NCBI GenBank assembly: GCA_033819885.1
Contig: JAQYUZ010000016.1
Location: 124,001-188,000 of the forward strand
Source of the DNA: Microbotryomycetes sp. JL201
Taxonomy: Eukaryota; Basidiomycota; Microbotryomycetes
Reading direction: 5' to 3'
DNA: 64,000 nt
In this document: positions 48,255 to 58,455 of the stretch, one piece after another
Layout of the letters: each line of letters begins with the position of its first letter
Numbering within the stretch: position 1 is the stretch's first letter
The notes under the pieces: generated by a model
What the model was told of the DNA's origin: nothing
What the model saw: the letters and a program-made list of their open reading frames with translations, nothing else
Databases searched by the model: none
Position numbers and translations under genes: made by a program

Positions 48255-49289
48255 CTAGGAGTTTGCGCTCGTCTGCTGCCGAGAAGATGTCGAAGCTGAT
48301 CGCGAGGACGGTGCCGACCAACTGTTCCACCATCTGGTCCACCTCATTGACACACCCTCCCAGTCATCCAAAGCAGGCCTGCAGTCGATGTAAAAAGCCA
48401 AGTTGGGCCTGAAATTATCGACTGCCTCGCTTGATTGGTTCGGTTGGTCGAGTAGCCCGGCCCCTCGGCCAGTGTAGAAATCAATAACGTAGCGTATCCT
48501 TTGAGATTGCGGTTCACTCGAGCCTGGAACGGTAACAGGGCGGTCGACGATCCAGTCGTGGCGGTCGAACGGGGCCGTGTATCTGGCGTTGAACCAGGCA
48601 TCAGCGACATTCGACGAGATCAGGAGCAAGAAAAGGAAAAACTATCATGAAACGTACCCGATCAACGTCTTCCATCTCGCTCTCGGGCTCAGTTGCTTTG
48701 GTTTGCCGATAAAGCTGACGAGCTTTGTCTCGACCTTGTCCGGGTCTTGTCCTTTCGCCCATAATGCCTGCCTCTCCCAATCCAAGACTTGTTGCCATAC
48801 GCGTTCGTTGACTGCATTGTGAATGGGGACCACAATGTTCATGTCCTGGGCTCGCGGATTGCGATTCTTTCGTTGCAGCGCCGAGTAGAACGACGCCGGT
48901 GACGGGTACACCCAGTTTTCCTGCTGCGACGTCGGTGACTGCTCGTATGATAACGCGTCTGAAGCCGAAACGGGCGCAGACCGGGCAGGACAAGCCGTCT
49001 CGGCGGAAGAAGTCGCACTCGGCGTTGCAGCCTGGGGCGGCGCGGCGTCCTTGGGCAGCCATCTCGGTATGCTAGACACTTCTCGGTCTGTACTCAGTTG
49101 AGGCTGTGTCGAACGGGTGCGGGGCGGCAGAGGTGGTTCAGCATGTGGCGAGGGCGGCGACGGATTTGAATTATTGGCAAGCCATTGCTCGCGAGTCGCG
49201 TGGTCAACAGGGCATGCCGACGGCGGAGCAGCTCCTTGCTGGTCGTCAGCTGGCGCCGCGGTACTTGTGCTCGACGTGAACGGCCACAT
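48255..49289 (-). CDS. CYC3: Holocytochrome c synthase (cytochrome c heme lyase)
   Basis: Mitochondrial intermembrane-space enzyme that attaches heme to apocytochrome c. Exons (minus): 49289-48658 and 48582-48255; 319 residues. Motifs: heme-regulatory CPVDHATREQWLA near residue 24, NWVYPSPASFYSALQRK, the heme-ligand His region NIVVPIHNAVNERVWQQ, QLSPRARWKTLIGY with the intron inside the final GY, PFDRHDWIVDRP, and FYIDCRPALDDWEGV near the end. The start MWPFTSSTS is the most likely; earlier codons in frame exist but no better ATG. The ~120-residue low-complexity Ser/Pro/Ala linker after the CPV motif is longer than in animals. Divergent from the Aurora kinase gene. Confidence 0.95.
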
Positions 49290-49498
49290 GATGGCAAGTG
49301 GGCAACAAAGATCGCCGAGCGACGATTGGGTATCATTAAAAGATGAAGAAGAAGGTAAAAACAAAAACAAGCGACGGTCGAACATGCGCATGGCTTGCTG
49401 TTGAAGATGGTATGACAGCCTGTCTCGGTCGACTGCGAAACAAACACGGAGTCGCAACCTTGCGCCGGGGTGAGCTTTCTGCCCGTCTCGCGTACGCC
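49290..49498. promoter_or_regulatory. Compact divergent promoter CYC3 (-) / Aurora (+)
   Basis: 209 bp separate two divergent start codons. Both promoters and 5' leaders must lie here. No specific element is identified. Confidence 0.5.
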
Positions 49499-51583
49499 AT
49501 GACGTCGCGCATCCTCAGTCGCGCATCCAACATCGAGAACAGGCTCGACAACTTTCATTTGCATGAGGACGATGACGGTCGCCGAGGTCAGCAGCATCCT
49601 GTCGCCGCGAAACCCACACTGGTCAGTCAACCAAAGCCCGGTCAAGCACAAGCACAGCAGGGCAAAGTGAGCCCATCGAGGAAGCGGCGCTGCAATGCTT
49701 GAAACGCGTCACTGACGCGCTGCGCTTTCATAGTTCATGCCGGTGCGGTCCTCGGCCGTCGGCACGAGTGGATCATCAGCCAACATTCCGCTCTCGCAAC
49801 GCGCACCGTCGCTCAAACTCGCGACAGCATCCTCAGCGGGCATCAGACCATCTAACGTAACGTCACATACCGCCCCGAACCCGTCATCGTCCCAGCAGCA
49901 GCAACAACAGAAGGCCAGGCTTGGCCAGTCAGCCTCAGCGGGCGTCGGTTCAAGCGCATTGCCATCAAAATTTCAGGGCACATTGAACCACCACGATGCA
50001 AATCCTTCGAGACAAACGAACGCTACCGCCAACAGCTTGCGGCCAGGACAACCCTCAGCAAAACAGACAACGTCTACGACAAGCTCGAGTAGCACCTCCA
50101 GCACGTCAGCTCACCAGGCTCAACTGAGCCTCAACAGCCAAGGAGCACTCACAGGGGATATCGGTTCGTATGACGGGGGCTTTGAGCGTGAGATCGGCAA
50201 TGGCGAAAAAGTAGTCGTCTCTAGCGACTCGGCAAAGCTGCTCGCCATGGACTCGAGCGTTGGGCCGTCAGTCAATCATTGACAGATCGATCCCGATATA
50301 TACCGCTGACTTTGGGCTTGCACTGACAGGGCGGCACGCACCCAACCGTTCTCGCTGACTTCGTTCGAGATCGGCAAACCGCTTGGCAAGGGCAAATTCG
50401 GTCGCGTGTATATGGCCCGAACAAAAGTCGAACCACACTACATCGTCGCGCTCAAGTGCTTGTTCAAGGAGGAACTCGTCAAGGCAAAGGTCGAAAAGCA
50501 GCTCAGGCGAGAGATTGAGATCCAGAGTCACTTGGCGTGAGCAGCGCCTGTCCCCCGTTCAAGCAAGCTCACGGCTGAAACTTGCATGCTTGACAGTCAT
50601 CCCAACATTCTGCGCCTTTACGGATACTTTGTACGGCCCTGCAAAGCTTATTCCACAACACGTGAACTGACATAGCGCTTGCGCCTTTGTTTCAGCACGA
50701 CGAGAAGCGGATCTTCTTAATGCTAGAATTTGCAGGCAAGGGCGAGCTGTACAAGCAGCTGCACAGGTCTCACCACTTTAGCGAGAAGCGAAGCAGCCGG
50801 GTGAGCCCATCACGCAAACTGGCCTGTTGTATGATGAGCTGACTCGCGATTGTGTCATAGTATATTGCTCAGATGGCCGATGCACTACAATATTTGCATC
50901 GGAAACACGTCATCCACAGAGATATCAAGCCCGAGAACTTGTTGCTCGGGATCGACGGCGAGCTCAAAATCGGTGATTTCGGCTGGAGCGTGCACGCGCC
51001 AGGCAACAGGCAAGTAGTTGACGTCCACTCGTGCTGTGATACGCTGTGCTGAGCACCTCTCACTGTTCAGACGAACAACCTTGTGCGGCACGCTTGATTA
51101 CCTGCCGCCAGAGATGGTGGAAGGTCGCGACCACTCTGAAAAAGTCGACCTATGGGCACTGGGTGTCTTGACATACGAATTTCTGATTGGCGTGCCTCCG
51201 TTCGAGGATCTGAGTGGCTACAACGGTAGGAGATCGGACGAGGTTTTATCGTGCCTTGCACTTCTGACGAGATGATGTTTACAGCGACATATAAACGAAT
51301 CTCGAAAGTTGACCTCAAATTTCCTACGGACGGAAGCGCGCCAAGCCTAGAAGCCCAAGACTTGATTAGACGTGTGAGCCTTTCGAACTTTCTTTTAAAA
51401 GCGGTCCGAGAGACCGATCGGTCTGACTTTACCCCACGTCAGCTGTTGAGACATGAACCGAACCAACGGCTTCCCCTCGACCAAGTCTTGCAACATCCGT
51501 GGATCCTGAAATACAAGAAGAAGACGTCGACAAGTTCGGGTGGAGCTGGGGGACCGGGAATGGCCAGGCCTTCAAGGGTCTGA
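49499..51583 (+). CDS. IPL1: Aurora kinase (Ipl1-like)
   Basis: Mitotic Ser/Thr kinase of the chromosomal passenger complex. Exons: 49499-49666, 49734-50266, 50330-50536, 50597-50630, 50696-50800, 50861-51009, 51071-51225, 51285-51373, 51443-51583; 526 residues. A low-complexity Ser/Thr/Gln N-terminal region starts [19 protein letters not shown]. The kinase domain begins near [20 protein letters not shown]. It has the ATP-binding Lys in [38 protein letters not shown] with the activation-loop Thr, and [10 protein letters not shown]. The end motif is [10 protein letters not shown]. The exon 49499-49666 is joined by a GTGAGC donor to exon 2. Intron 51010-51070 in the activation loop uses a GCAAGT donor. 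Confidence 0.95.
51010..51070 (+). other. GC-AG intron in the Aurora activation loop
   Basis: Donor AACAG|GCAAGT, acceptor TGTTCAG. It joins SVHAPGN and [11 protein letters not shown] in phase 2, rebuilding the conserved activation loop. Confidence 0.9.
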
Positions 51584-51881
51584 GGACGTGCGATCGCCGC
51601 ATTTGATTTGGTTTTATGATCGGGATCGTTTTCATGTTGCTTCGTTGTCGCCTCAGTTGTAAAATGTTGCTCATCTTTCAACAACGAAAAGTTTGAGAGC
51701 TCGAGCAGCGCCGACATTGCCACGTTAACCGTTGTATACACGAGCACGAAACCTCGACCCCGATCCACTCGTGTTTCGGCAAGTACTTTGAAAATCAAAG
51801 CCAGGCTGGCCCGAGCTCTCGCTCGTCCAATTCTCCGGTCACTTTGAAGCCAACGACCTATAGCAACGGACGTGTCAAAGG

Positions 51882-52973
51882 ATGACGGAACCATCGACAC
51901 ACTCTCGTGCGCCTAAACGTCGCCGCCGCAGCAGTACGCACAGCTCCGACAGCTGCAGCAGTCACTCGTCAAGTTGCAGCGCATGTTGGCTGCCAGCATC
52001 GGGTCAAGCTACAATGGACAGTGACGTTATTGTTGGACCTTCAACAAAGTCAGCCAGGTCGGCGTAAGCTCGCTCTTCTTGTCTGCTGCTCTCTCGTTCT
52101 GCGAGGCGCAATGTTGAGCCAGAAGCTAATGTTTGACAAAACCGGTCTACATGGAACGCGCGATGTTGTATATCCGCGCAGCTGTTCATCGACGAAATGG
52201 AAATGCACAATTTCGCCGACCTGTTCAGGAACGCCAGGCGGCGTGTCGTTTTCAACGTTCGAAGCCTACTCTAGCCACTTGCTCCAGTTCCACGAATTCA
52301 TTTGTCGAGCTCGGACACAGAGGAACGATCCGAGCTTGCAAAGAAATTTCGGACGCGACAAGATGGAAGTAGGATCTGCATCCCGATTGAAAGTAGCGAA
52401 TTTAGGCGCCAGATCGGAAGAGGAACAGTCGGGAGACATCATCGAATGCTCAAAGGTATTTCCAAACAAGAGGATGCTCGAACTGCACCAAAGGGAATTC
52501 CATGACCCTGTTTGGCAACTCGGGTTGGAGCGGAACGAACGAGTGGCAAGTCTTTCTCGCGCAATACAAATCATGACGACGATACATGAGCTGATATTGC
52601 TCGGGCAATTTTTTCATGCACCTTGCGACGCTTACAGTACGAGTGTTTCGAAGCGTCATGTGGTCGTAAATTTCGAACGCCAAAAAAGCGGAGACTGCAC
52701 CTGGTTGACAAGCATTCGTACCCTCGAAATTACTTTTTCAACGTCGTTGTCAATGGTCTTGACGGACTGAGCGAGAATGGTGATGGCAGCATGCTCATTA
52801 AGCCGAGGGGTGGCAACAAACCAGAAGACGACCACGCCGTCTCGCGAGGCGCTTCGGCGCAAAGAATCCCAGTCACGAAGGAGTTGTCAGAGGTAGAGGG
52901 GATGATGGGAAAGCTGGCGCTCAAAGAGCTTGTCCCTCGTCAAGTACTTAGAAAAACGAGAGGTGTCACGTGA
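51882..52973 (+). CDS. ZNF511-like C2H2 zinc-finger protein
   Basis: Homologue of the ZNF511 family; molecular role unclear. Exons: 51882-52063, 52182-52545, 52638-52973; 293 residues. After a Ser/Cys-rich N-terminus comes a first finger KCTISPTC with FEAYSSHLLQFHEFIC. A second finger follows (ECSKVFPNKRMLELHQREFHD), then YECFEASCGRKFRTPKKRR with LHLVDKHSYPRNYFF, the diagnostic ZNF511 end. The Cys pair of the second finger appears to be split by about 50 inserted residues. The last intron is best read with a GCAAGT donor at 52546; a GT three bases earlier (52543) also keeps the frame but fits the consensus poorly. The first intron (118 nt) is longer than usual, so this part is less certain. 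Confidence 0.78.
52546..52637 (+). other. Probable GC-AG intron in the ZNF511-like gene
   Basis: Donor GAGTG|GCAAGT, acceptor CGCTTACAG. It joins LERNERV to YECFEASCGRKF in phase 0. The competing donor GTGGCA at 52543 would remove one Val. Confidence 0.65.
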
Positions 52974-54328
52974 TCACCCACCCGTAGGACTATTCGCCTC
53001 TTGATACGTCAGAAGAGCTGCAATCCAGGGAGACTCGCGCGTCCCAAATCTCTCGTGCTTGCCAAAGTGCTAACGAAAGTTTGCAAGCGATCGAGAGCGA
53101 TGCCGCTGGCGGAAGTTCGATGACGGTTTTTGATCTCGCAACCGAGCGCATGGCATTAGAGAGATTTGTTTCCTCGATGTCGGTTGCTGTGCTAGTAGGT
53201 TCTCGAATACTGAAAAAGATGCGGGTGAGCATGAAGTCACTCTTCGCATGCGCTTCCTTTGTCCGTGAGCGTGCGAGCAAGCCACAATAGCCTTCAAATT
53301 GCAGAACTCTTTGCCCCCATGCGCCTCTCGCTGTTCATGGTGCAAACAGTCAAGGGATGGGAGCAGGCTTTTTCGTGGTTCTGTTTGTGTTGCGCGACGC
53401 AAGAGTGAGCCTAAATTCGAAAAAGGAGCCCGGGCCAGAAACTGAGACAGACCACGCGGCACTCGGTATCTCGGCAAGAGATTTTCCCGCAATCTTCTGT
53501 GCGGGATTGTTAGAGTTGCATTTATTTGCTTCGTTGACATTCTTTCAGCATATCTCGGCTCGATCACGGACGAAGGAACATGGACACGTCGTATAGTTTT
53601 GCCACACGGCAAAGTGACGTCCCGCTCAGCAGGTTCAAATCGGGAACGCAGGGGCAATTCATCGCATGTGCTGCCATGTGGAGCAGGTCAAGGTCCCTGT
53701 GACTCTATTCTTTCAAAACTTGTGCACACGAATCTATCCACAGCGGTGCGTTTGCACGCTCGAGTGTGTCGTGCCACCGAAAAGAACGTTTTGATCACGA
53801 GTCATGTGATTGGCCATTGACTGTCTCGCTTGATGAAAGCAGTCTAGTTATACCTAATCGGCGAGAAGCTGGAACCACATGAACAACCCATTTATACCGG
53901 CAGCCTGCCGACTCTTGATTTGTGCACAGGCCCCCCAATTTTTTCCAAAGGTCCAGGGCGCAAAACGGGGTTTTTGCAATGGATGGAAAACATGAAAAAT
54001 CTTTGAGGTGTACTGCAAGAGTTTTCTAGTACTCTTGTGCCGCTGCAGCTCGACAGCTGACGTGCCAAGTGGACGTGTGCATTTTGCGCAGCGTGCGATC
54101 ACCCTCGTCGCGTGCGCTCCTAGCGCGTTTCAGTCGTCGCCTCCCACAACGCCGTCTCGTGCCTCGCAACCCTTGGTTCCCCTGCAGTCAGCTGCACGGT
54201 TCTCGAGTGTGATCCTTATTGGACCCACAACTTGAGCTCTGCTGTTCTGTCGCGCGCCTTGGCGCACATCGTTCAGAGGTCGGCCAAACGGCCAAAAGAC
54301 GCGGGCGCGTCTCCCGCCAGCCTCCACT
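52974..54328. other. Long region upstream of the Msb2-like gene
   Basis: About 1.36 kb without a gene I can support. Reading frames here, such as 53070-53657 on the minus strand, lack recognisable motifs and splice into nothing convincing. It probably holds the regulatory region of the mucin gene. Confidence 0.55.
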
Positions 54329-57300
54329 ATGGCCCGCACGAGGCCAGCGTCATTCGTTACAGCATATGCGGCTCTCGTGTGCGCCTGTGCGATCGCTGCC
54401 GTTTCTGCAGACAGTGGTGGCGCTGCGCCGGCGCGTCGTTTGCGGCTCGGACTGGCCGCCGCAGCAGGCACGCACTCGCACAACGACGGGCAACCCGCAC
54501 CGGTCAACAAGCGCGCACGCCAGTTTGGCAACGAGAAGAGACAGGTCGTCGACGTCGTCGAAGAGGTCGTTTCTCGAGGTGAGCCCAGGACGCGGGGCAC
54601 GCATGCGCACGGGGCAACGGCGGCGGTGTTTGGAGCGGCAAAGCACGCACCAGGCGCGAGCGTCAGCACACAGGACTGCACTAGCAGCCAAGGAAGATCT
54701 GCACAGAGCTCAATGGCGGCGCCTGTCACCGCGTTTGTCGGGCACATCGTGCATCGCTAGCCGCCACGCTCCTCGTTGTCGCCTTCGGCATTCCGGCCGG
54801 CTTGGTCTGTGACGACCCATGCTGACACACGAACACTGTTCTACCCGCAGTTATTCGTGAGACAGTCCTGCGCAACGGTACTACCGTCGACGTGACGGAC
54901 ACTGTCACAACCACTGTACCTGTCGAAACAAAATCCTCTGCCTCGTCAACCATCACGTTCACGGACGAGGAAGCTACGAGCACGTCCAAGCCACGCGCAT
55001 CAGCCGGTAGCGCCAGTAGCAGTGAATCGTCATCATCATCATCGTCGGAACCAGCCACCTCAACCCGCGGCGAATCAACGACCGATGGCAGCGACAGTTC
55101 GAACCTCATGTCATCGACCCAGTCCTCATCGACACGGGAACAGACGTCAATCTCAAAAACGGACGAGTCAAGTATATCGACTATCTCGGCAGCTGATCCA
55201 ACCTCATCGGCGGCTCCAGCAGCCACAACTGAGCCGAGCTCAATAGAACCGTCATCGACCCGAGACTCGGCTTCCGCCTCAGCCACGTCTTCCTTCCAGA
55301 CCTCAACGGCTGACGACAACGCAAGCTCGACTCGCGCCAGCAGTACCAGCGAAAGTGCCTCTGCAGCGACGACCTTGAGCGCATCAGTCACGGCCGACGC
55401 CTCGTCTACTACCCCCGCTCCATCTTCGACTCAGTCGTTCGGAGGCATTCTGAGCTTAATCAGCAACCTCTTTCCAGGCACGACCAGCGACGAATCGTCG
55501 TCGACGGCCTCCGCCACCTCGGCGGACTCTGCCTCGGCTGTGAGCTCGAGTACGGAAGACACCAGCTCGCCATCTGCAACTCGCTCGGGCGCCGCCACGT
55601 CTAGCGACAGTGATTCCACCACCGCTACTCGTTCTTCCGCTGCCAGCTCTGCTTCGTCGACCGACGCCGACTCTTCTTCTGCTGCGACGACCGCCGCTTC
55701 TTCGACTAGTGATGGCGGCATCTTGCCGCCCCTGCCTACGCTCATCTCGAGCATCGTTAGTCAAGTCTCAAGCGCCATCAACCCCGAGACGAGCACATCC
55801 GCAGACCAGTCGTCGATGACTGCCAGTGCCAGCGAAACATTGTCCACGACGCTAGCAGACTCGTCCTCCAGCTCGGCTGCGGCACCTTCCCCTAGTGATG
55901 GTGAGGAGACTATCCATTGGCTGATGCATGAGCCCAGTGAGCTGACCATTTTTGGCGAGTACAGAGCCTTCCTTGACAGTCATTCTGCCGACCTTGCCTA
56001 CTTTGCTGCCGCCAACCACGACGGCCGAGAGCACCGATCCAGCATCTAGCTTACTGACTTCCACCACCACAACGCCGACTTCTGCTGCGACGTCGACTGA
56101 TACTGGTACTGCGTCGACCTCGGCAGCGGGTTCGACCCCGCCCGCATCGCCCACCAGCGTTGTTACCTCGGCTGCCGCTGGCACGACCTCGCAGGACGAG
56201 ACAAAACCAGTGACGACTTCAACAGCGCCCGTCGTATCCATTCCTACCTTTATAAGTGGGACAACTACCTTTGTGCCTGTCGAGACATCAACCGTGCCGC
56301 TCTCTTCGACGACGGTTGTCAGTGCGACGACAGACTCGGCCGCAAATTCGCCTTCTGCTACGACGGTCATCAGCGGCACAACGGTTGTTGCCCCTGTCGA
56401 GTCTTCATCGACAGAATCTGCCCCGGCAACGACAGTTGTAAGTGGCGGGACGACAGCAGTGCCCGCCTCGTCCGCAACCGGCTCGGTAGCACCGGCATCG
56501 TCAGATGCGACCGCAGTCAGTTCCAGCGTGGCTTCGGCAAGCGGCGCCTCCTCGGCTATTGGAGTGAACACGTCCGTTGCCAGCGCCACAGTCACGGCTG
56601 CCCCTTCCGTGTCGCAATCCGCAGCAGAAAGCGAGTCGGTCTCCGAGACCCCGACACGAACCAACAGCGAGTGAGTTATGACAGCGGCGGCATCCCGTCT
56701 TTTGATGACAGCAGCTGATCGTGTATTTGTAGTTTCAATTGGCTGCCAACTTCGACATTGCTGATCAATACGCAGAGCTCGACAGCGACCGCTGCGGAAC
56801 CGACACCGACTTCCGACACGGGTGCGTCGACGGCCATGGTCGACGGCAAGCCATCAGTCACGATCACGTCGCAGGCATCGTTCCCGACCAACTTGCCAAG
56901 TCGAATCGTGCCGGCGGACGAGAGTCCGTCCGAAGACCAGCCTGCTGCGGCCAACAGTCCCGACGCTGTGCAAACATCTGTCGTCTCGATTCTTCTGAGC
57001 GATTCTATGCCGTGGACTTGGGTGGTATCAAATTCCGATGCCTCGGGCCAGATACTGTACTACATGCCCATCATCTTGGCTCAGGCGCTCGGCATAGACG
57101 AGAGCGAAGTCGACACGATTGCCTTACAGGCGTATCAGACGACATCGTACAGTTCGACATCCACTGGCGAACAGATTTTGACCGTCTATCTAGCTAAACT
57201 CCCGTCCATTTACGTCGACGCACTCGAGTCGATGCTCAAGGCCGGCAACTCTCCTCTGTACAACCAAGGAGGCATCCAGTCTCAGCTCGCAAGCCAGTTT

Positions 57301-57978
57301 GTGCCAACCTTCTCTGTCAAGAGCTTTTCGATGCAAGGATCCGGCTTGGACTCGGATGATTCTGGCGAATCTTCGACTGGCGCGGTTCGAGTCAAGAAGC
57401 CGGACAACTCCAATAAGATCATTATCGCCGTTGTCGTCACTGGCGGCATTATTTTGATTGCGATCGCCGCTTATTTAGCCTGGAGGGCCACGACAAAAGG
57501 CGCGATCCACCTTGGTGAACACTCGCCTGCCAACTCGCCCCGGATGAGTCCGAGAGACTGGGCCGCGCCTCGCATGGATCCGACTTTAAGGCAATTCCAA
57601 CTCGGAGGTGGGCGCACCCAGTTCAGAGACTATGATCGCGACTCTATCTCGACGACGAGTACGGCGAGCACTGGGTTCTCGAGCGAACGTGAGCGACAGA
57701 GACGGTATCAACAGCAAGCTGTTTCTGCCTCTGCTCGCCGGAACCTCAGTCAGGGCGGTAGTGCTGGCGACAGGAGTAGTGGCAGCAGCAGCGGTGAAGG
57801 CGGCAGTCGAAACAGTTGGTGGAGGTTCAGCCAAGGCAGTATGTCGGGACAAGGCAGGAGCAGTTCTGGACACAGTGCCGGAGGAGGAGCTGGAAGTGAC
57901 ATGAGGGAGGGACCACGGCGTGTCACAATCATGAGAGGTCCGAATGGACATGTCGACCCGTCGTTGATCGGCAGGTGA
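54329..57978 (+). CDS. MSB2: Msb2-like signalling mucin
   Basis: Single-pass surface glycoprotein that senses the cell envelope and feeds Cdc42 and MAPK signalling. Exons: 54329-54578, 54851-55900, 55965-56670, 56733-57978; 1083 residues. The start MARTRPASFVTAYAALVCAC is a signal peptide, cleaved probably after VSA. A Ser/Thr-rich mucin region of roughly 600 residues follows. The conserved Msb2 extracellular domain near residues 765-860 contains MPWTWVVSNSDASGQILYYM, ALGIDESEVDTIALQAYQT and YLAKLPSIYVDALESMLK. A transmembrane helix (IIIAVVVTGGIILIAIAAYL) is near residues 895-915. A basic Ser/Gly-rich cytoplasmic tail of ~165 residues ends GHVDPSLIGR. The first intron is 272 nt. The stop overlaps a donor-like CAG|GTGAGT, so a further exon is possible. 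Confidence 0.85.
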
Positions 57979-58455
57979 GTCGTGACTTGATTTTGCTTAT
58001 TTTGGGCCAATAGAGGAACTAATGATCTCGGCCGTTCGTGCAGACCTCAAATTCAATCCAATTCACTTTTGCTATGACACTTTTATGACGCAAACGCAAT
58101 TTGTTCACCTTTTTTCAAACCGTACGGCGACTGAGGTTTTCGACGCCTTGGCTCGTCGGCACATTCTTTTCCTCTCTCAATTTTTATTCACACACGATGG
58201 ACCCTGTTTTTGATTAGATACCAAATGCCCGTTCGTTGGCGTTTCACCTTTTTCCGATTTTCCCTTTTTTGCCTTTTTGGTTTTGGTGTAGGACGGGATT
58301 TTCTTCTGACGTTTGTTTGCCAAAGCTGTTGATCAATTTTGGCCCATTATGAGTTTCGTAAATCGAACCCTTGAGACTTGAAGGGCCGCAGCGCGAGGCT
58401 GTTGACACTTGGCCTTGGTCTGGCAAAGTCTTGCTCTTTCGCGCCCGCGAGGACC
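57979..58455. other. Intergenic region between MSB2 and BBC1
   Basis: About 480 bp, T-rich in the first 350 bp. No gene seen. It contains the MSB2 3' end and the BBC1 promoter. Confidence 0.6.

Noticed and set aside
53070-53657. 195-codon minus-strand frame in the long gap before MSB2
   Set aside because: There are no recognisable motifs, the composition is Arg/Ser-rich as in random GC-rich DNA, and no flanking exons were found.
55852-56664. 270-codon antisense frame over the Msb2 mucin region
   Set aside because: The Ser/Thr-rich sense repeats create a Val/Ala/Glu-rich antisense shadow. The sense strand has the signal peptide, conserved domain and membrane helix.
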